64,000 nucleotides of DNA. It comes from Athripsodes cinereus (Eukaryota > Arthropoda > Insecta > Trichoptera > Leptoceridae). The DNA lies in assembly GCA_947579605.1 (NCBI GenBank), contig OX388312.1, positions 26,435,313 to 26,499,312 of the forward strand, read 5' to 3'. Positions 1 through 12,484 of this stretch are shown piece after piece. The stretch's first letter is position 1; every line of letters begins with the position of its first letter. The notes under the pieces are model-generated. The model searched no databases. It saw only the letters and a program-made list of their open reading frames with translations, and was not told the DNA's origin. Position numbers and translations under genes: made by a program.

Positions 1-1549
1 ATGCCCCTTATGAAAAAATACCCGTATTTAAGTTAACTTGTATTTATTCCCGAATGTGAGTATACCCCAAACAAAATATATGCTACTATAACCCCCCAAA
101 ACCCAAATCTATTCGGTTCGAAGGCCAAAAAATGGAGTGGATGTTACATCAAGTATGTTAGATGTAGAACATCCGGAATAAGATACACAGGATTTGAGGA
201 ATGTGAAGATGGAATGGTATTTACCCCGTCCTGTGATCGCCAATGTGTGAACTGTATTCCGTATTTGCTGTGATTGTTATTGGGGAGTCACTTTCACTTA
301 TTTTTGCTTTGTTGAATTAACTTATGAAATGAAATGGATGAAAAACCGAATATGAATGAATAATATTCTATTTGTTTTATTCCGCCGTAAATAGATGAAG
401 TTGATGTGAACCGTGTTGCGACCGTATGTATACTGATGTTATGTAGGTACCATGGGATAGGTAATGAAAAAATGTAACAATAATCGGAATGATATCATGG
501 GACCCAGGGTGTAGGTAGGATTAGATTTTGGTCCTCTGTTTCTTCAGTAACTTAACCATGTACATAATGAAAATTAAATATTGATAATATTTAACACCAA
601 GATATGTGTAGTGGTGTTGTCCAGCAGCTGCCCTCTTCGCAGGTACTTTTATCCAACCTTGGACACTCACTAATACTCCCAATAAAAAAACAATACAATT
701 TATAAGCAACACCCTCATATCCAAGTTAAAGACTTAACCATAATTTGTGAGAGTGGTATTAATGTTTTCAATTAAAATTAGTAGGTACTCCAAGCACAAT
801 GATGTCTTTCTTATTGTAGGTACATACCGAATAATAATAATAGTAATATGCGCCATAGAGCGCACGGCGCACAACAAAACGTTTGATTAAACATTCATTT
901 GTCTACAAGTCGAACTTGGAAACTCCTTAGAAATTTCTACATTGCATTTACATACATTCCCCATTGAAATAATTTCCGTATCAGCTCTGGGTACTGATGG
1001 CAATAGAACTCGGGGTATTATCTACACATAGTATGTACTTTATAGTACCTATGTACGCTTCTATGAAATAACCACATGGATCTAAATATTATATGGAAAG
1101 TATTACCCAACAATGTTTCAAACCATACTCAATCTCGAACTAAGATCAGATCTCGATGTTTTGTGTCGAGTCATCACTACGATCCGATATTGCGATGTGC
1201 TCTTAGGTCATCTTAGCTCAATTTTATGTCGAATTAAGTTTGACGTTTCGATATGGGTCACCCCGATGACACATCGAATCATCGGCATTTACATATAATT
1301 GTATGGGATGTGAGTTCAAATACCTTTATTTTTAATGTACATATATATTTTTATCTTTCACATATTTATATTTACAAAAAAAAATGTTGTATGTTAATGT
1401 ATTGTATTGTTACTGATGATGACTACATTGTAGAAACGTTTTATTAAAACACAAAGTAACACTAGAAAATATAGAATATTCTTATCTTAATTATCATTAA
1501 TGTAAATTCAGTTATTTTTCAAGTTGTTAATTTGTATCCATCACAATAC
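1..1549. other. AT-rich DNA, no gene seen
   Basis: No open frame has a recognisable protein. Small ORFs here have low-complexity or stop-bounded chance content. I see no repeat family that recurs elsewhere in the window. Confidence 0.6.
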
Positions 1550-1713
1550 TACCACTACTACTAATACTACTACTACTACACCGTCACTGCATATCCCACA
1601 AGTGGGGTAGCCAGCAGACCAACCGCACTTAACCAACATGCAAGCCCTCCTCTTAGTGTCAACAAAAAATTAAGATGTTCAGGATGGATGACCAACCTCA
1701 CCGCTGAATTATA
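1550..1713 (-). repeat. Family A retroposon, 5'-truncated copy
   Basis: Read on the minus strand, this ends in the family's 3' block (the CCCCACTTGTGGGATATGC motif) followed by a (TAG)n-type tail, which appears on the plus strand as the ACT repeats at 1550-1579. It also has the family's AACATGCA and TTCAGGATGG motifs. The 5' part is missing beyond the CTGAATT block. It is clearly diverged from the copy at 41222-41479, so it is an old insertion. No target duplication was found. Confidence 0.75.
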
Positions 1714-2283
1714 ATAAAATTTAATAAACTGTACTTTCACCCAAAATATAATGAAAATAAAATATAACAAATGATTAGGTTTGGCTGCTCAATAATTTGA
1801 GCAAAATGAAAATAAAATTTTCCATTTGGATACACGGCGCTTTTTTTTAGATTTTGTTGCTTCGCACACTGTTGCATATCGCCACCCTCATATACACATA
1901 TTATGGACAGAAATGACGCTAGACTGAAACTACATACAACAGAACAACTATGTAGAACTTCTTACTGTTTGTGTTTTCGTAGCATGCACTAGAAAAAAAA
2001 ATTGTCTCTGAAATGCAGTATTAAAACGGAAAACTTAAACATTCATGAACCGCAGAATGAAGTTAGATAAACGTTTTTATCATAAACCCAACAATAAGAC
2101 AACGGATGACCAGAACGAGCTTTGTTTTTCGGTCTTATCATCATAATTCTACGTATCATCAAAATCAGGGCGTTAGAAATATTGTACGGAGAGCTAGATC
2201 AACTGACGCAAAATCGTGTTGAATGAAGCGCTACCAATAACCAACATAATTCATAATTCCGGACAAAAAAATATATGTAATGA
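1714..2283. other. Unassigned AT-rich stretch
   Basis: No gene is seen. The start of the following LINE fragment cannot be placed exactly and may extend back into this stretch in a decayed form. Confidence 0.5.
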
Positions 2284-2727
2284 CTTCGACAAAGAATGAT
2301 AAAAGCTTACATATGTTCAGTTCTATTATACGGAAGTGAAACATGGACTCTGAAAGTAAACGTAATGAATCGGTTAGAAGCATTCGAAATGTGGGTACAC
2401 CGAAGAATTCTTCGTATACCTTGAACCAAAAAGGTCAGTAACATCGACGTGCTTAGGAAAGCCGGAGCCAAGAGAGAGCTGTTGTCGATTGTCAAATTAA
2501 GGAAGGTCTCATATTTGGGTCACGTGCTGCGTGGAGAGAAGTACCGTCTCCTCCGCCTTATATTGGAGGGCAAGATAGAGGGAAGACGGGGAGTCGGCAG
2601 AAAGCAAATGTCCTGGCTGCGCAACATTAGAAAGTGGACCGGAATGAGGACAGTGGATAACCTGTTCCAAGCAGCACAGGACAAGGAGGTTTTCGCAGGA
2701 GCGATCGCCAACGTCGGGGGGACCTGA
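2284..2727 (+). pseudogene. RTE-like LINE reverse transcriptase, C-terminal fragment
   Basis: The frame reads through the conserved C-terminal part of an RTE-type reverse transcriptase: LLYGSETWTL, then FEMWVHRRILRIP, then SYLGHVLRGEKYRLL, EGRRGVGRKQMSWL and a final AAQDKE block. One in-frame TGA at 2422-2424 replaces the Trp of the usual RIPWT motif, so the copy is dead even though the 92 codons after it are open. The palm domain with the YADD box is absent, which shows 5' truncation. The clade assignment rests on motif memory, not on a search. Confidence 0.8.
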
Positions 2728-3507
2728 CATGGCACAGAAAGAAGAAGAATAATGACTTCTAATACAAAACACTGTTCCACATCACAGCTGCATAGCATTT
2801 TTGGTAATAGGTACTTTTGCATCGAGAAACTTAGGATATTAAATTTCCAGAAATTATAAGAGTAATCAACCATTTTTATTTTGTAGGCCAATAAAATAAT
2901 TCATTTAAATTTTTATAACTTATCCGAAAATCATTCATATTTGGTTAAACAGGTCCTTATATTGAGATTCTTTGGAAAACTCTTTTTTTTACATATCCAC
3001 TTGTAGAATAGGACTCACGATGTGCAAGTAGAGTATAAAGTACATATTTCATATGCAATTGCCTCTGCAAAGTTATGTACACTAGTAGAAGTTTGCAGGA
3101 ACTATGAAAATTGCATACACACACACACACACACTCACACATACACAATACACTCATCCGAATACGTATACACAATACAAGTTAATATTATGTTATATGT
3201 ATGTAACACAGGACTAGGTCAGTGATTCTCAAATTCACCGCTTGGTGGTTCGACAAAATTCGTGTACCTATGATTAATTTAATTTATTTTTTTAATTTTG
3301 TAATATTTTCGAAACAGTCAGTTTTTCAATGCACATATCATGACAAGAGATAACTATATTACATAAGTCAAAAACCAATGAAGTTTTCCAAAATTTAATA
3401 CATACTATTTTACATAATTATATACACAGCGAGAATTATATATTATTCGCCCAGTGTGCTAGTCAGTTAGAAGCTAAATATACACAAAATTTAAAGAACA
3501 CCTGTTA
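2728..3507. other. Unassigned stretch with short CA repeat
   Basis: Contains a (CA)n run at about 3117-3134 and otherwise AT-rich sequence. The small ORFs that cross the CA run are translation artefacts. Confidence 0.55.
3117..3134. repeat. (CA)n microsatellite
   Basis: Nine uninterrupted AC dinucleotides, followed by an imperfect extension (tcacac, atacac). Confidence 0.9.
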
Positions 3508-3910
3508 GTCGGCTGGTGTGGCTCATAGGTTATTTATTTATTATATTCTTCACTGAACATTGGTTAGAATATTACAAAATAAAACAATATCATAAAAATA
3601 TCAATTACTTATACAATTCAATGTACAGAGGGCGAGTTAATCGCAAAAATGCTATGTCTTCCAACTAACCCGGTTATTGAAATAAAAAAAAAGTATATTA
3701 AAATAAAAATAAAAAAAAAACATATACAAACATAATTATATACACCTACGATTCCCGGCCAGGACAAAATGAAGAAAGATTATTTTTCAAATTGTTCTAT
3801 GATTTTAATATGTTACGTGTATATGTGTGAATTGTATATAATTACCTATGTGTATCATCGTGTTAGTACCCATAACATAAGATCGTATCTTAGATTAAGA
3901 CTTCAAGTCA
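3508..3910 (+). repeat. SINE B copy, interrupted
   Basis: Positions 3508-3528 match the first bases of the tRNA-derived SINE at 51388 (GTCGGC.GGTGTGGC). Positions 3749-3910 match the part after its B box: CGATTCCCGGCCAGG, the TTTTTCAAATTGT.CT block, and GTTAGTACCCATAA near the end. A LINE 3' tail lies between the two parts. About 40 bases of SINE around the A and B boxes are missing, so the event was an insertion with a deletion, or two successive events. Confidence 0.7.
3529..3680 (-). repeat. LINE 3' tail, family C
   Basis: On the minus strand this reads toward an AATAAATAAATAA tail and contains the block AGTTGGAAGACATAGC...GCGATTAACTCGCCC. The same block occurs at 20917-21050. Similar tails are common at the ends of lepidopteran LINEs (recalled, not searched). 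It sits inside a SINE B copy. No coding sequence is left. Confidence 0.6.
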
Positions 3911-4399
3911 AAGAGTCAAAGATATGCAATCACTGTAGTCTAAATCCTATCCCAACATTGGTGAGATGTGTGTGCACTATTACTTGTATGAATACGAACA
4001 TATACAGGCATGGTTGAATGTGAATGCATGTATTATATCTATGTGTATCTTGGTATTGTTCTCCATGAAATTGAGAAACTTTTGGAGTATGTACAAAGTA
4101 AGCGAGTACCTACTTGCATATTTTAAAATGTCAGCTTAAGCAAAAGTGAAACAAACTATACTCGCGTTGTTTGAGTTTAGAGAGATGAAAATAATTAGTA
4201 TTGTTTCAAAACCATAATATATGTAATATGATCATCATTCTTCCTCCTTCAAAACCGAGTATTCCTAATTTATTACGAATATGAAACATATGTGGGTACA
4301 ACACAATAAGTTGTGAAATAGAGTGACGACGGAACGTCGTGTCCTTAAAAATTGGGCGAAAAAGCAGCTTTTTTATTGACTAACATAAATTAACATAAA

Positions 4400-4560
4400 T
4401 GATGATGATGATTCTGGATGATTTTATTTTGACGCCGTTTAACAGTCTCTAGACCGTCTCAAGGGTGTCGGTGAAGAGTGCAGTTTTCAATTTGCTTCTG
4501 AAGCTGCTGACAGTCTGATTGTCTCTCAATGGCAATATAAAGTGAGTTACAATCCACTGG
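4400..4560 (-). pseudogene. LINE fragment, family F, extreme C-terminus and tail
   Basis: The minus strand encodes LRDNQTVSSFRSKLKTALF followed by TDTLETV and a stop. This is the typical last stretch of a CR1/L2-type reverse transcriptase ORF (LR....SF+S+LKT.LF). A short 3' UTR and a (TCA)n tail follow, seen on the plus strand as GATGATGATGAT at 4400-4411. A related piece is at 47831-47911. Confidence 0.7.
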
Positions 4561-4589
4561 ATCGGTCTGCAATGAGTTTGGATTTTCTC

Positions 4590-4771
4590 CTCTATTAATT
4601 CCTATTTTCTTCTTGTCACTTTAATTCTACGTATGTGCTATAGCTCCTTCTTCACTAGGTCAATATAGGTGTCTCTGGTCGGCCTCTACCATTTCTGCCT
4701 TCGTTCTTGCACTCCGCGATGGTGATGAGCAGGCCTAGGTGCCTGATGTTGTGGCCAATCCAGTTAGTTTG
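4590..4771 (-). pseudogene. RTE-like LINE fragment with frameshift
   Basis: Minus-strand translation gives TNWIGHNIRHLGLL, then a NGRGRPETP block. After a +/-1 shift the frame continues as DTYIDLVKKEL, stop, HIRRIK. The order GH..RH..LL, GRGRP, YID matches the C-terminal end of RTE-type ORFs. It is broken by the frameshift and at least one stop. Confidence 0.6.
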
Positions 4772-7462
4772 TTGTTGGCTGATTTTTTTTTTATCAGTTT
4801 ACATTGTTGGTGAAAAATCAAGAACATTCTGGCGAAATGTTTTTTTTTTTTAAATTCCTAATTTATAGCCCATCGAAGATCTATGTTAGTAGGTTTTTCG
4901 GTGATTTTCAATATCGCAATTTATCAGTGAGAACACTTTATTCAGTTCACATATGCTACCTGTATAGGACTAGAGAATTTTTTTTTTCGAAATCGATATA
5001 TTATTATTATCTCAAAAATAATATTACCATCATCTTTGGAGTTGAAGTTAAAATGTCTATCTTTGAAAAGGACCATTAGTTTTCAAAACATTTCATCGTA
5101 CATACATAGATTCAAAAGATTTTTAAGGGTGTCGGGTTTGGAAAATCCGATTCCGTGTAATGGTAGGATTAAAGATACCGGAGCGAAAACTCAATACGGG
5201 TATTTCATGTCTCATTGAGCACCGTTCAATTCCTTGAGAATTTTTCCATTTTCAAGTGCGTGGAACAGTACCTACCTATATATGTATCTACCTTTTCACG
5301 ATTACACCAAAAGTTCGATGGAAAAAGGAAAAGAGTATATTATTATATTTATTATAATAATAATATAAAAAGTAGTAGGTAACAGAAAAAAAATAACTAA
5401 ACTTTTTCTCAAATCTGTTGAAGAAAAGAGCAAAGTTACAATACCTATGTACGTCTCTCCTGATTCTCTCCTTTAATTTTTTATAAAACACTTTATAACT
5501 CTCTTTCGTAAAGTTAAAAACGAACAGCGCTTCAGTGAAACTCGGCTAATGGGACCTAATAGTACATTTTTCTCCTTTTATATTCTCATTATTTCACAAT
5601 CAAACTTTTAAATAAAAATAACAAAAATAATCTTTACTCACTGCAAAGCAAGATAGAAGAGATAAACATAAGCAAGTATAAATATTTTTTTATTTATTTA
5701 ATTTCTTTCTCACGTCGCATTGATCTCCGTAAAATGATTTAAATGTACTTTCACAAAAATAGCTTTCAAAAGCTTCGTGAAATGGTTACGTTAAAAAAAT
5801 AACAAGGAACAAGCTACCTGTGTCATTACCAGTATATTATTTTCTCTATATGTATAGCCTTATGTAGGTACTTTTTAAATAGGTCAACAACTGACTTAAA
5901 ATAGATGAACTAGGTATGTTTAACTTTAAATATGTGTCAAAAAACGCAGATATGCAGAAATAATAATTAACCATTTAGTTTTATTACTACGATTTTTTCT
6001 ATGTATATCCATAATTTTTGTTTCATTTGCAAATATATAATATACATAAATACCTACATATATCTTTTTAGATTTATAAGTGAAAATTTGAAAAGATAGC
6101 CGATCTTCAGCTATCAATAATTTATATCTAGTAAGAAGAAAAAAAGTGAACAAAAAATAAGTGTTTGTACATTGCGTAAGGAAGTTATCAGAAAAAGAAT
6201 ACAGACATTACTTATACTGAAATCACAATATACTGAAATCGTTATCATCAATTACTATTGCATTCACCTTTATGTTAAAATAGAGACTTGTGTGACAACA
6301 ACTACGTCAAGTTCCAGAGACAATTATTATTATTTTATTAGACCATCAGTGACAATTCGTTGTTAGCGCTGAGTGACATTGTTAAACGCCTCCAATGGAA
6401 TGGGTACCTACTGCAGGGTGGTACAACGAAGAACGTTGAAACTCTTGGAATAAATTAATAATATTCTCTCACTCACAAGAGAAATTATTATAATATTATT
6501 ATTTTCAAGTAACCAGACTATTGCTAATTAGAAGCGAACAAGACATTTCAACATATCAATTAGTTAATCCGATTTATGTGGATCTAAGAACAAGTTTTCA
6601 GTTTTCAGCATGGTTCGTCAGTGACTAATATTAAACATCAAAGAAATGTGATATTTCACAATCCACTGAATAAGCCTTTAAAAAACCTGGGTTTCATCTT
6701 ATTCACTCTTTGAAATAATTATACATAAGAAAGAAATTAATATAAAGTATATTATAAAGGATTAAAATTTGAGACTCAAACTATGAAAAAGATAATTAGC
6801 GATGTGTTAATTTTTATCCAAACTTATTTAATTTTAAATATATTTATACGCGAATTGAATAAAATTAAAAAAAAAACACAATTAATAATATCGCAAGTTA
6901 TTCTTTACACTTTGTTGTTTGTCCATTTGTTGTAAAAATCGCAAAATTTGTTGTAAAAATTGTAACAACGAAAGAAAATTGTAAACATAGAGACATATTA
7001 TTTCATTTACATATTATTTCCCGGTATACAAGAAAAAGTTTGAGAAAGTTATTGTTATTTAATAAAAAACGAGTTTGAGAAGCAAAAACAATAATATTAT
7101 ATGCGAACGAGAAAACATACAAAGTGTACAGTAATGTTGTTTATCGCCAAGTCTATTGAAAATAAGTATACCAATTAATTTTCTGTTTGTTCTGTCGAGT
7201 TTGTTACGTCGAGAAGTGATCGAAAACTTTTCAATATTTCAAGGAAAACGAATACTGTAACTTGTTTTGCCAACATAACAATTTTGTTACAAATATTGAG
7301 TTTCTTTCGAATGTATGCATGTTCATTATAATAACTTATGTCCTCTATTGCCAAATTAGAAATAAATAATAGAAAAAAAAATATCATCTTTGTGAGCTGT
7401 CGTGTTATTGATATTATTCCGAGAAAATAAAAGTAAACCAGTTTTCAAATTAAAAAAAGTAA
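4772..7462. other. AT-rich DNA, no gene seen
   Basis: Long A/T-dominated stretch with imperfect AT palindromes (for example around 5335-5370). Open frames are short and low in complexity. No repeat shared with the rest of the window was recognised. Confidence 0.6.
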
Positions 7463-7550
7463 CATGGCACAGAGAACACAGTTTGCATGTTTATTGCACG
7501 TGGTTGGTCTGCTGGCTTCCCCACTTACCGAAGGGCTATGTCATGATAGC
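7463..7550 (+). repeat. Family A retroposon, decayed 3' fragment
   Basis: Matches the last third of the family in plus orientation: GCACAGAGAACACAGTTTGCATGTTTATTGCA, then GGTTGGTCTGCTGGC.TCCCCACTT. The dyad in the 3' block is degraded and no clear (TAG)n tail remains. An old copy. Confidence 0.6.
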
Positions 7551-7686
7551 ATGAACAATAAAAAAACACAGGATAACATAGTTTTTGAGAATGAAATGAT
7601 ATATATAGTTTTCAAAAATATTTATATCATATTTTTTTTACATTTTTGAGTAGCTTGGTATAAATACCCTAAAGGAATAGGTAGCA

Positions 7687-7818
7687 AGACCCTAAAAAAG
7701 ACATGTCGACAATTTTGTCCAGATGATGGGAAAACAGTGATATCGTTATGCTCGAGATAGGAAAGTGTGAGAAAGTTTTGAACAGACCTATATCCAACAA
7801 TGGAGAGAAGAAGGCTAA
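7687..7818 (+). pseudogene. RTE-like LINE, family D, C-terminal fragment
   Basis: The plus frame reads RP, stop, KRHVDNFVQMMGKQ, stop, YRYARDRKV, stop, ESFEQTYIQQWREEG, stop. It aligns with the cleaner copy at 13151-13345 (KRWVDDIVQIMGKQW...VARDRKVW...YIQQWREEG). Two of the internal stops fall at Trp codons and one at a Gln codon. The final stop coincides with that of the other copy. Confidence 0.8.
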
Positions 7819-9060
7819 CAAAAAAACGAATCCTCCAAGACACTTAATATTTCTACCATCTATGTGCTCTGTAAATTTGATGATCACTGGGCAATACCAG
7901 CTTTCAAACTAGTAACGATAATAATAGTATTGAATGTAGGACAGAAAGCAAATGACTCGTAAGCTCTCGAACCATTTGCTGTTTTAGAAAACTTTGAAGG
8001 TGAATAATAATATACAAGTTTCATACTAACTAACATACATATTATAATAATTGGCAATATACAAAAAGGTTGTTGTTATTATATACCTACACTGATAAAT
8101 TAAACAGTGTCCTTAAGGTGCCATGGCACGTAAACGACACTATGATATTGCCCAGAAATATTACATAATATAGCATTACTGCTATCGAGGTAGACAGATC
8201 CTTATGCATATTATTTTAATGTCTTTTGTGTATATAAAATCGTGAATAAGTCACTTATTTACATTCATCTCGATTATCACACCAACTTCCATTATACATT
8301 CCTGCCGGATAGCACTTTACTCACAGCATCTATCAAACTTAAAGCACATATCTTTCTCAATGATTTCATTTCTAGTGCATTTATGTCGCTTCCATCCTTC
8401 TTTAGCTACGTACTTATAATATTTATGCAAGTGAGAATTAATAATAGATACATTTATCATAAGTGGCAAATAATCAAAAACTGATTTTATAAGTAAATAT
8501 GAAAAGTTAATCGTTTTTGATACATTGGCCATCGCAGTCTAAGGAAACGAATTTCATGAAATAGTAATAACTCTACAGGTATATTGGCGATTTAATAGTT
8601 CTATTTGCTTATTTTTTCTTTTGCTAATATTTAATTTTAGAAAAATACATTGTAAGTATTCATTACATAAAGTAGTCAATCCATTGACTATACCACTTGT
8701 GGAAGATGGAGAATTGATACAGATTAATTATGTCTAATAGGTATATATTATCTTTTTAAATAATATCGGGTAGGTACGCAATTATACCAAAATATCTCAC
8801 AAAATTATCATTGTAAACAATATAATAATATTATAACGTGACGATTCGAATACAAGATCTCTCAATAAAAAGGCTAAGACTTTATCCATCAACAGTCGAT
8901 ACATTAACAATGAAAATAATAATATAGTATAGGTATCTCCTACTGAAAAATCTAAAATCGACGATGAAAGCAATAGTGAACGATCTATTCTAAAGTAATT
9001 ACCGGGTATTCATGACACAGAGCAATAAGGGATTAATAGCAAACAATAATTACCTATGAT
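7819..9060. other. AT-rich DNA, no gene seen
   Basis: Nothing recognised apart from a 12-bp palindrome (GTGCCATGGCAC) near 8119. Confidence 0.55.
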
Positions 9061-9701
9061 CAGTGGCGTGTCATCCACACAAATCGAAAAGTCGTGACTT
9101 AACATGAGGTTTTCAAGCTTCAAAATAATTAAAATATGATAAAAATTATGCGCCATCAACAGTACGATCATTTGAAATTTTTGCGCGCAGTGGCTCACTA
9201 TGTGTTAATTCGGTGGCAACTGTTCCGAAGTTTCAAATAAACTTAGCTACGTGCAACACGTGTTATATCATTTGTCTTACTACACAATATAGCATCTTCG
9301 GGCCTTATTTTTATTTCCATCAGTCACGCAGTGCTTAGAATTAAACATACCTCTCTCAGTTTAAGAATTTTGTTACTCAAGGCAGAGGTAGGTAATTGTA
9401 TACAAAGTATCATGAAAAATAAGCCTTGCTTATCAAAATGTTCTAAATACACGTGATTCAAACCCAGACTCTTGTCGAATCACAAAAGTAAAGCGTCGTT
9501 GATAGAACTTAGCTTTTTAATGGGTGACCATCATGTTTTAATATAAAGACATATTATAATATTTTTTCATTTGGTAATTTTTTTAGAACATGAACTATTA
9601 TCATATAATATACCTACCTTATATTTATTTGATAACTTACTTAAACCTTCTAATGATTGAGGGTGGGCGGAACCGATATAAAAATCTTAGAAACGCCACT
9701 G
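9061..9701. mobile_element. Possible hAT-type MITE remnant
   Basis: Starts with CAGTGGCGT and ends with its inverse ACGCCACTG. This is a terminal form common in hAT elements, and the piece is 641 bp long. The flanking octamers (CCTATGAT and CTTACAAT) agree at only 5 of 8 positions, so the target duplication is decayed or the pairing of ends is accidental. No transposase is encoded. Confidence 0.4.
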
Positions 9702-10112
9702 CTTACAATAGTAATAATATTAAAATAAACTTCGATTGTTTCAATAAAAATAAAACCACAAGACAACATCGCATTACCACCTAACTGCAGATTATATTGT
9801 ACCTATATAATCATAGTATGAAGTGTAGTACATATTATTATAATGTAGATTGTTCTATGTGCCGTTGGTCGTACTACAACCTAACACACTGAAATTTTAT
9901 TAGAAAATGCTTTTAGTTCTCCGACTTAATGACTTTATGGGCAAACGACGAGGGTTGGGTGTGACAATAATTGACTTTTCTATACACAAAAGCAATAATG
10001 GGAAGTGACCTGCGGTAAATACGAGAAAGAAACGTAATTATTACACTGCTTTATGTACGTACCAACGTACGGGCAAATGCCTGTAAAAATAATAATTTAA
10101 TATATTAAGTAT

Positions 10113-10254
10113 TTAGCGGAATCTCTGTCAAAAATAGGTCTCCCACTCGTTTGTGTGAGTTTTCGAGTGCCCTGTATAAAGTAGGAAGACATTCGTAAAA
10201 CACCCGTATGAAATTTTTAGCACCTTATAAATTCAGCAATGAGGTGTATAGTAA
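10113..10254 (+). repeat. Family A retroposon, 5' half, decayed
   Basis: Plus orientation. Contains GGTCTCCCACTC, the block TTTTCGAGTG.CCTGTA, an AAATTCAGCAATGAGG stretch and a final GTATAG. The segment between the CAATGAGG block and the tail is deleted. No target duplication was found. Confidence 0.6.
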
Positions 10255-10818
10255 AAGCACCTATCCCGAAAGTACTATTAATGTAGACAAAACATTCGAG
10301 GCCATTAAAAATTAAAGTGAAAAAAACAGTGTTTTTGTAATTAATTTATTTAAAAATTAAAAATGAATTATCACAACACCAAAACATTACAATTGTATGA
10401 ATGTAGAGGAAGCGAAAAAGTATGAAAGGAAAGATCTTCATGGCATTCCATTCTCTTTGCCTACCAAGCTTGGGATAGAGCGAAGTGTATAAATATATGG
10501 AAAAAAGAACAATATTTTAATTATGTTTAAAATGCTCTGGAATGAAGCTAATGGGTGGTTGCAAATAATAAAACAAAAAAATTAATTTTTTTACACAGCG
10601 TCTATTACTGTAAAACAAGCTTAACTAGTGCATTTTATTTCGTTTATAAAATAAATAAGAACCTAAACATAGATAGTCAGTTTGATTGATGTGAAAGCGC
10701 AATCTAATCCGGTAATGGAAATATTGTAAAAAATGTCGGAGGATGGATTGAATAATAAAAAAAAAAACAAAGAACGTTAAGTCGTTTAAAAATGACAATA
10801 CAAATTCCAAGATGTTCA
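10255..10818. other. AT-rich DNA, no gene seen
   Basis: No recognisable protein or repeated family between the family A remnant and the Helitron end. Confidence 0.5.
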
Positions 10819-11669
10819 TCTAATATATAAAAGGAACTCGTGTGTGTTACAACACTTATAACTCAAGAATGGCTGTACCGATTTGAATGATCTCTGATTT
10901 GTTGGATTCTTCTCCGCCCGGAATAAACTATAGGCTATTAAAACATCTTACAAATTCACAGTAAGAAAAAATACAAAGAAAATTATTTACGCCATACATT
11001 TTTAATTTCAAAAATAAAAACAATATGGAGAGTTATGGCGCTTTAAGCGCTCCGACGTCGCCTGTTGTATTGCGCTAAAATAATCCTTATGTTTTGCTGT
11101 ATTAAGAATCAAATTACTATAATCAATATGAACATGGTGTGTCAAACTGATGAATTAATATTTTTTTACTATAATCTGTCACATAAAATAATGTGGACGT
11201 GAACAGATTATATTTGAAATTGTATTTTATTATTGCAGATGGAAAACTATTATTGAACCATAAATTGTGCTATTAAAGATGAAAATAAGAATGTGTTCAT
11301 GTAGTTCTGTTGAAGATTGTGTTGTGAAATTTGTAGGCAGAGAAGAAAAATTACGAAGAAAATTATTTACGCTATACATTTTTAATTTCAATAAAAATGC
11401 AATATGGAGAATTATACAAAATCAACGATGAAGTTTTTTTCACAGATTGGCCTATTTACAGAATATTTTTTGTATATATTTTCAAATTAGAATCGTTATC
11501 CACACAATTCAATAACTGTGGTTCTGATATTTCAATTTTGGAAAAATCATGGAAAGAATTTTTATAAATTTTAAATAAATAGGTTTAAACCTACATAATT
11601 ATATTACGTACAGCAGATAATTTATAAACAAATCTGAGTTAAGTTAATTATCCAATATAAATTGTTCAT

Positions 11670-11907
11670 GTCGCCAGGTGGGGCGCGGAGGTAGCACTTT
11701 TGCCTTTGAGTCACGAGGTCCCGGGTTCGATTATCGGCCAGTGCAAAGTGAAGAATGACCTTTTTCAAATTGTCCTGGGTCTGGGTGTTACATATTATGT
11801 AATGTATAGTGCATTGTATACGTGTGTATCGTCGCGTTAGTACCCATAATACAAGATTCATCTTAGGTTGGGACTAGCTCGATGTGTGTGAATTGTCTAT
11901 GTAAAAA
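11670..11907 (+). repeat. SINE B (tRNA-derived), near full-length
   Basis: Has a tRNA-like head with the B box GGTTCGATTAT at about 11723, then the family body (GACCTTTTTCAAATTGTCCT, GGGTCTGGGTGTTA). The family end is GTTAGTACCCATAATACAAG, TTGGGACTAGCTCG and an A-rich tail at 11900-11907. The A box region reads GGGGCGCGGAGG. It lies inside the Helitron. No clear target duplication was seen. Confidence 0.8.
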
Positions 11908-11908
11908 A

Positions 11909-12232
11909 ATGAATGGAATTTTCGCAGTTAAGCGGCCCCACCCGTTGTCGAGTACTTTTTTTCCATAGAAAAAGTATTATTTTTGAAACTGGATGAAATT
12001 GTTGCCATATGAAGAATTATTTTAAATGCCGGCAAAAAAAATCTACGTCGAATATTAATTTCCTAATGTTCCGTACATATTACTCGACAACGGGTGGGGC
12101 CGCTCAAGTTTCATAGTTGCAACATATATGGCAACAATTTCCTCAAATTTCGAAAATATTACTTTTTATATGGAAAAAAGTAGGTACTCGACAACGGGTG
12201 GGGCCGCTAAACTGTGAAAGTTCCAAATGAAT
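11909..12232. mobile_element. Long inverted-repeat (foldback) element
   Basis: The left arm (11909-12010) and the inverse of the right arm (12124-12232) share GCGGCCCCACCCGTTGTCGA, a GTACTTTTTTCCAT stretch, further matches, and GAAATTGTTGCCATAT at the inner end. That makes arms of roughly 100 bp with few mismatches. A third copy of the outer block (ACTCGACAACGGGTGGGGCC) lies between the arms at 12082-12104, in the orientation of the right arm. There is no coding capacity. Best described as a MITE or foldback. Confidence 0.75.
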
Positions 12233-12337
12233 TTTATTTTTTACACTATACCTACGATGACACATTTGGACAATTACGGGAGTTTGTAAAGAGATTAATA
12301 ATATTAATCATTCATAAAGTCTGTAGGAGAGGGCAGT

Positions 12338-12484
12338 AGATCTTTGGGCCGCCCTAGAAGAAGCTGACAAGGGCAGGTGTCGAATCTGTGTGTTGGTTTG
12401 GAGTGGCCAGAGGTCCTGGAAGCAGCGGCGGACAGGGATCTCTGGAGGAGATACCTAGGGGCAATGGGCCCCCGACCGAACTAG
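12338..12484 (+). pseudogene. RTE-like LINE fragment inside the Helitron
   Basis: The plus frame reads RSLGRPRRS, stop, QGQVSNL..., then GLEWPEVLEAAADRDLWRRYLGA and MGPRPN, stop. GRPR and EAA.DRD.WR are hallmarks of the RTE-type C-terminus. The one internal stop sits where Trp is usual. A related but more decayed piece is at 18345-18425. Confidence 0.75.
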
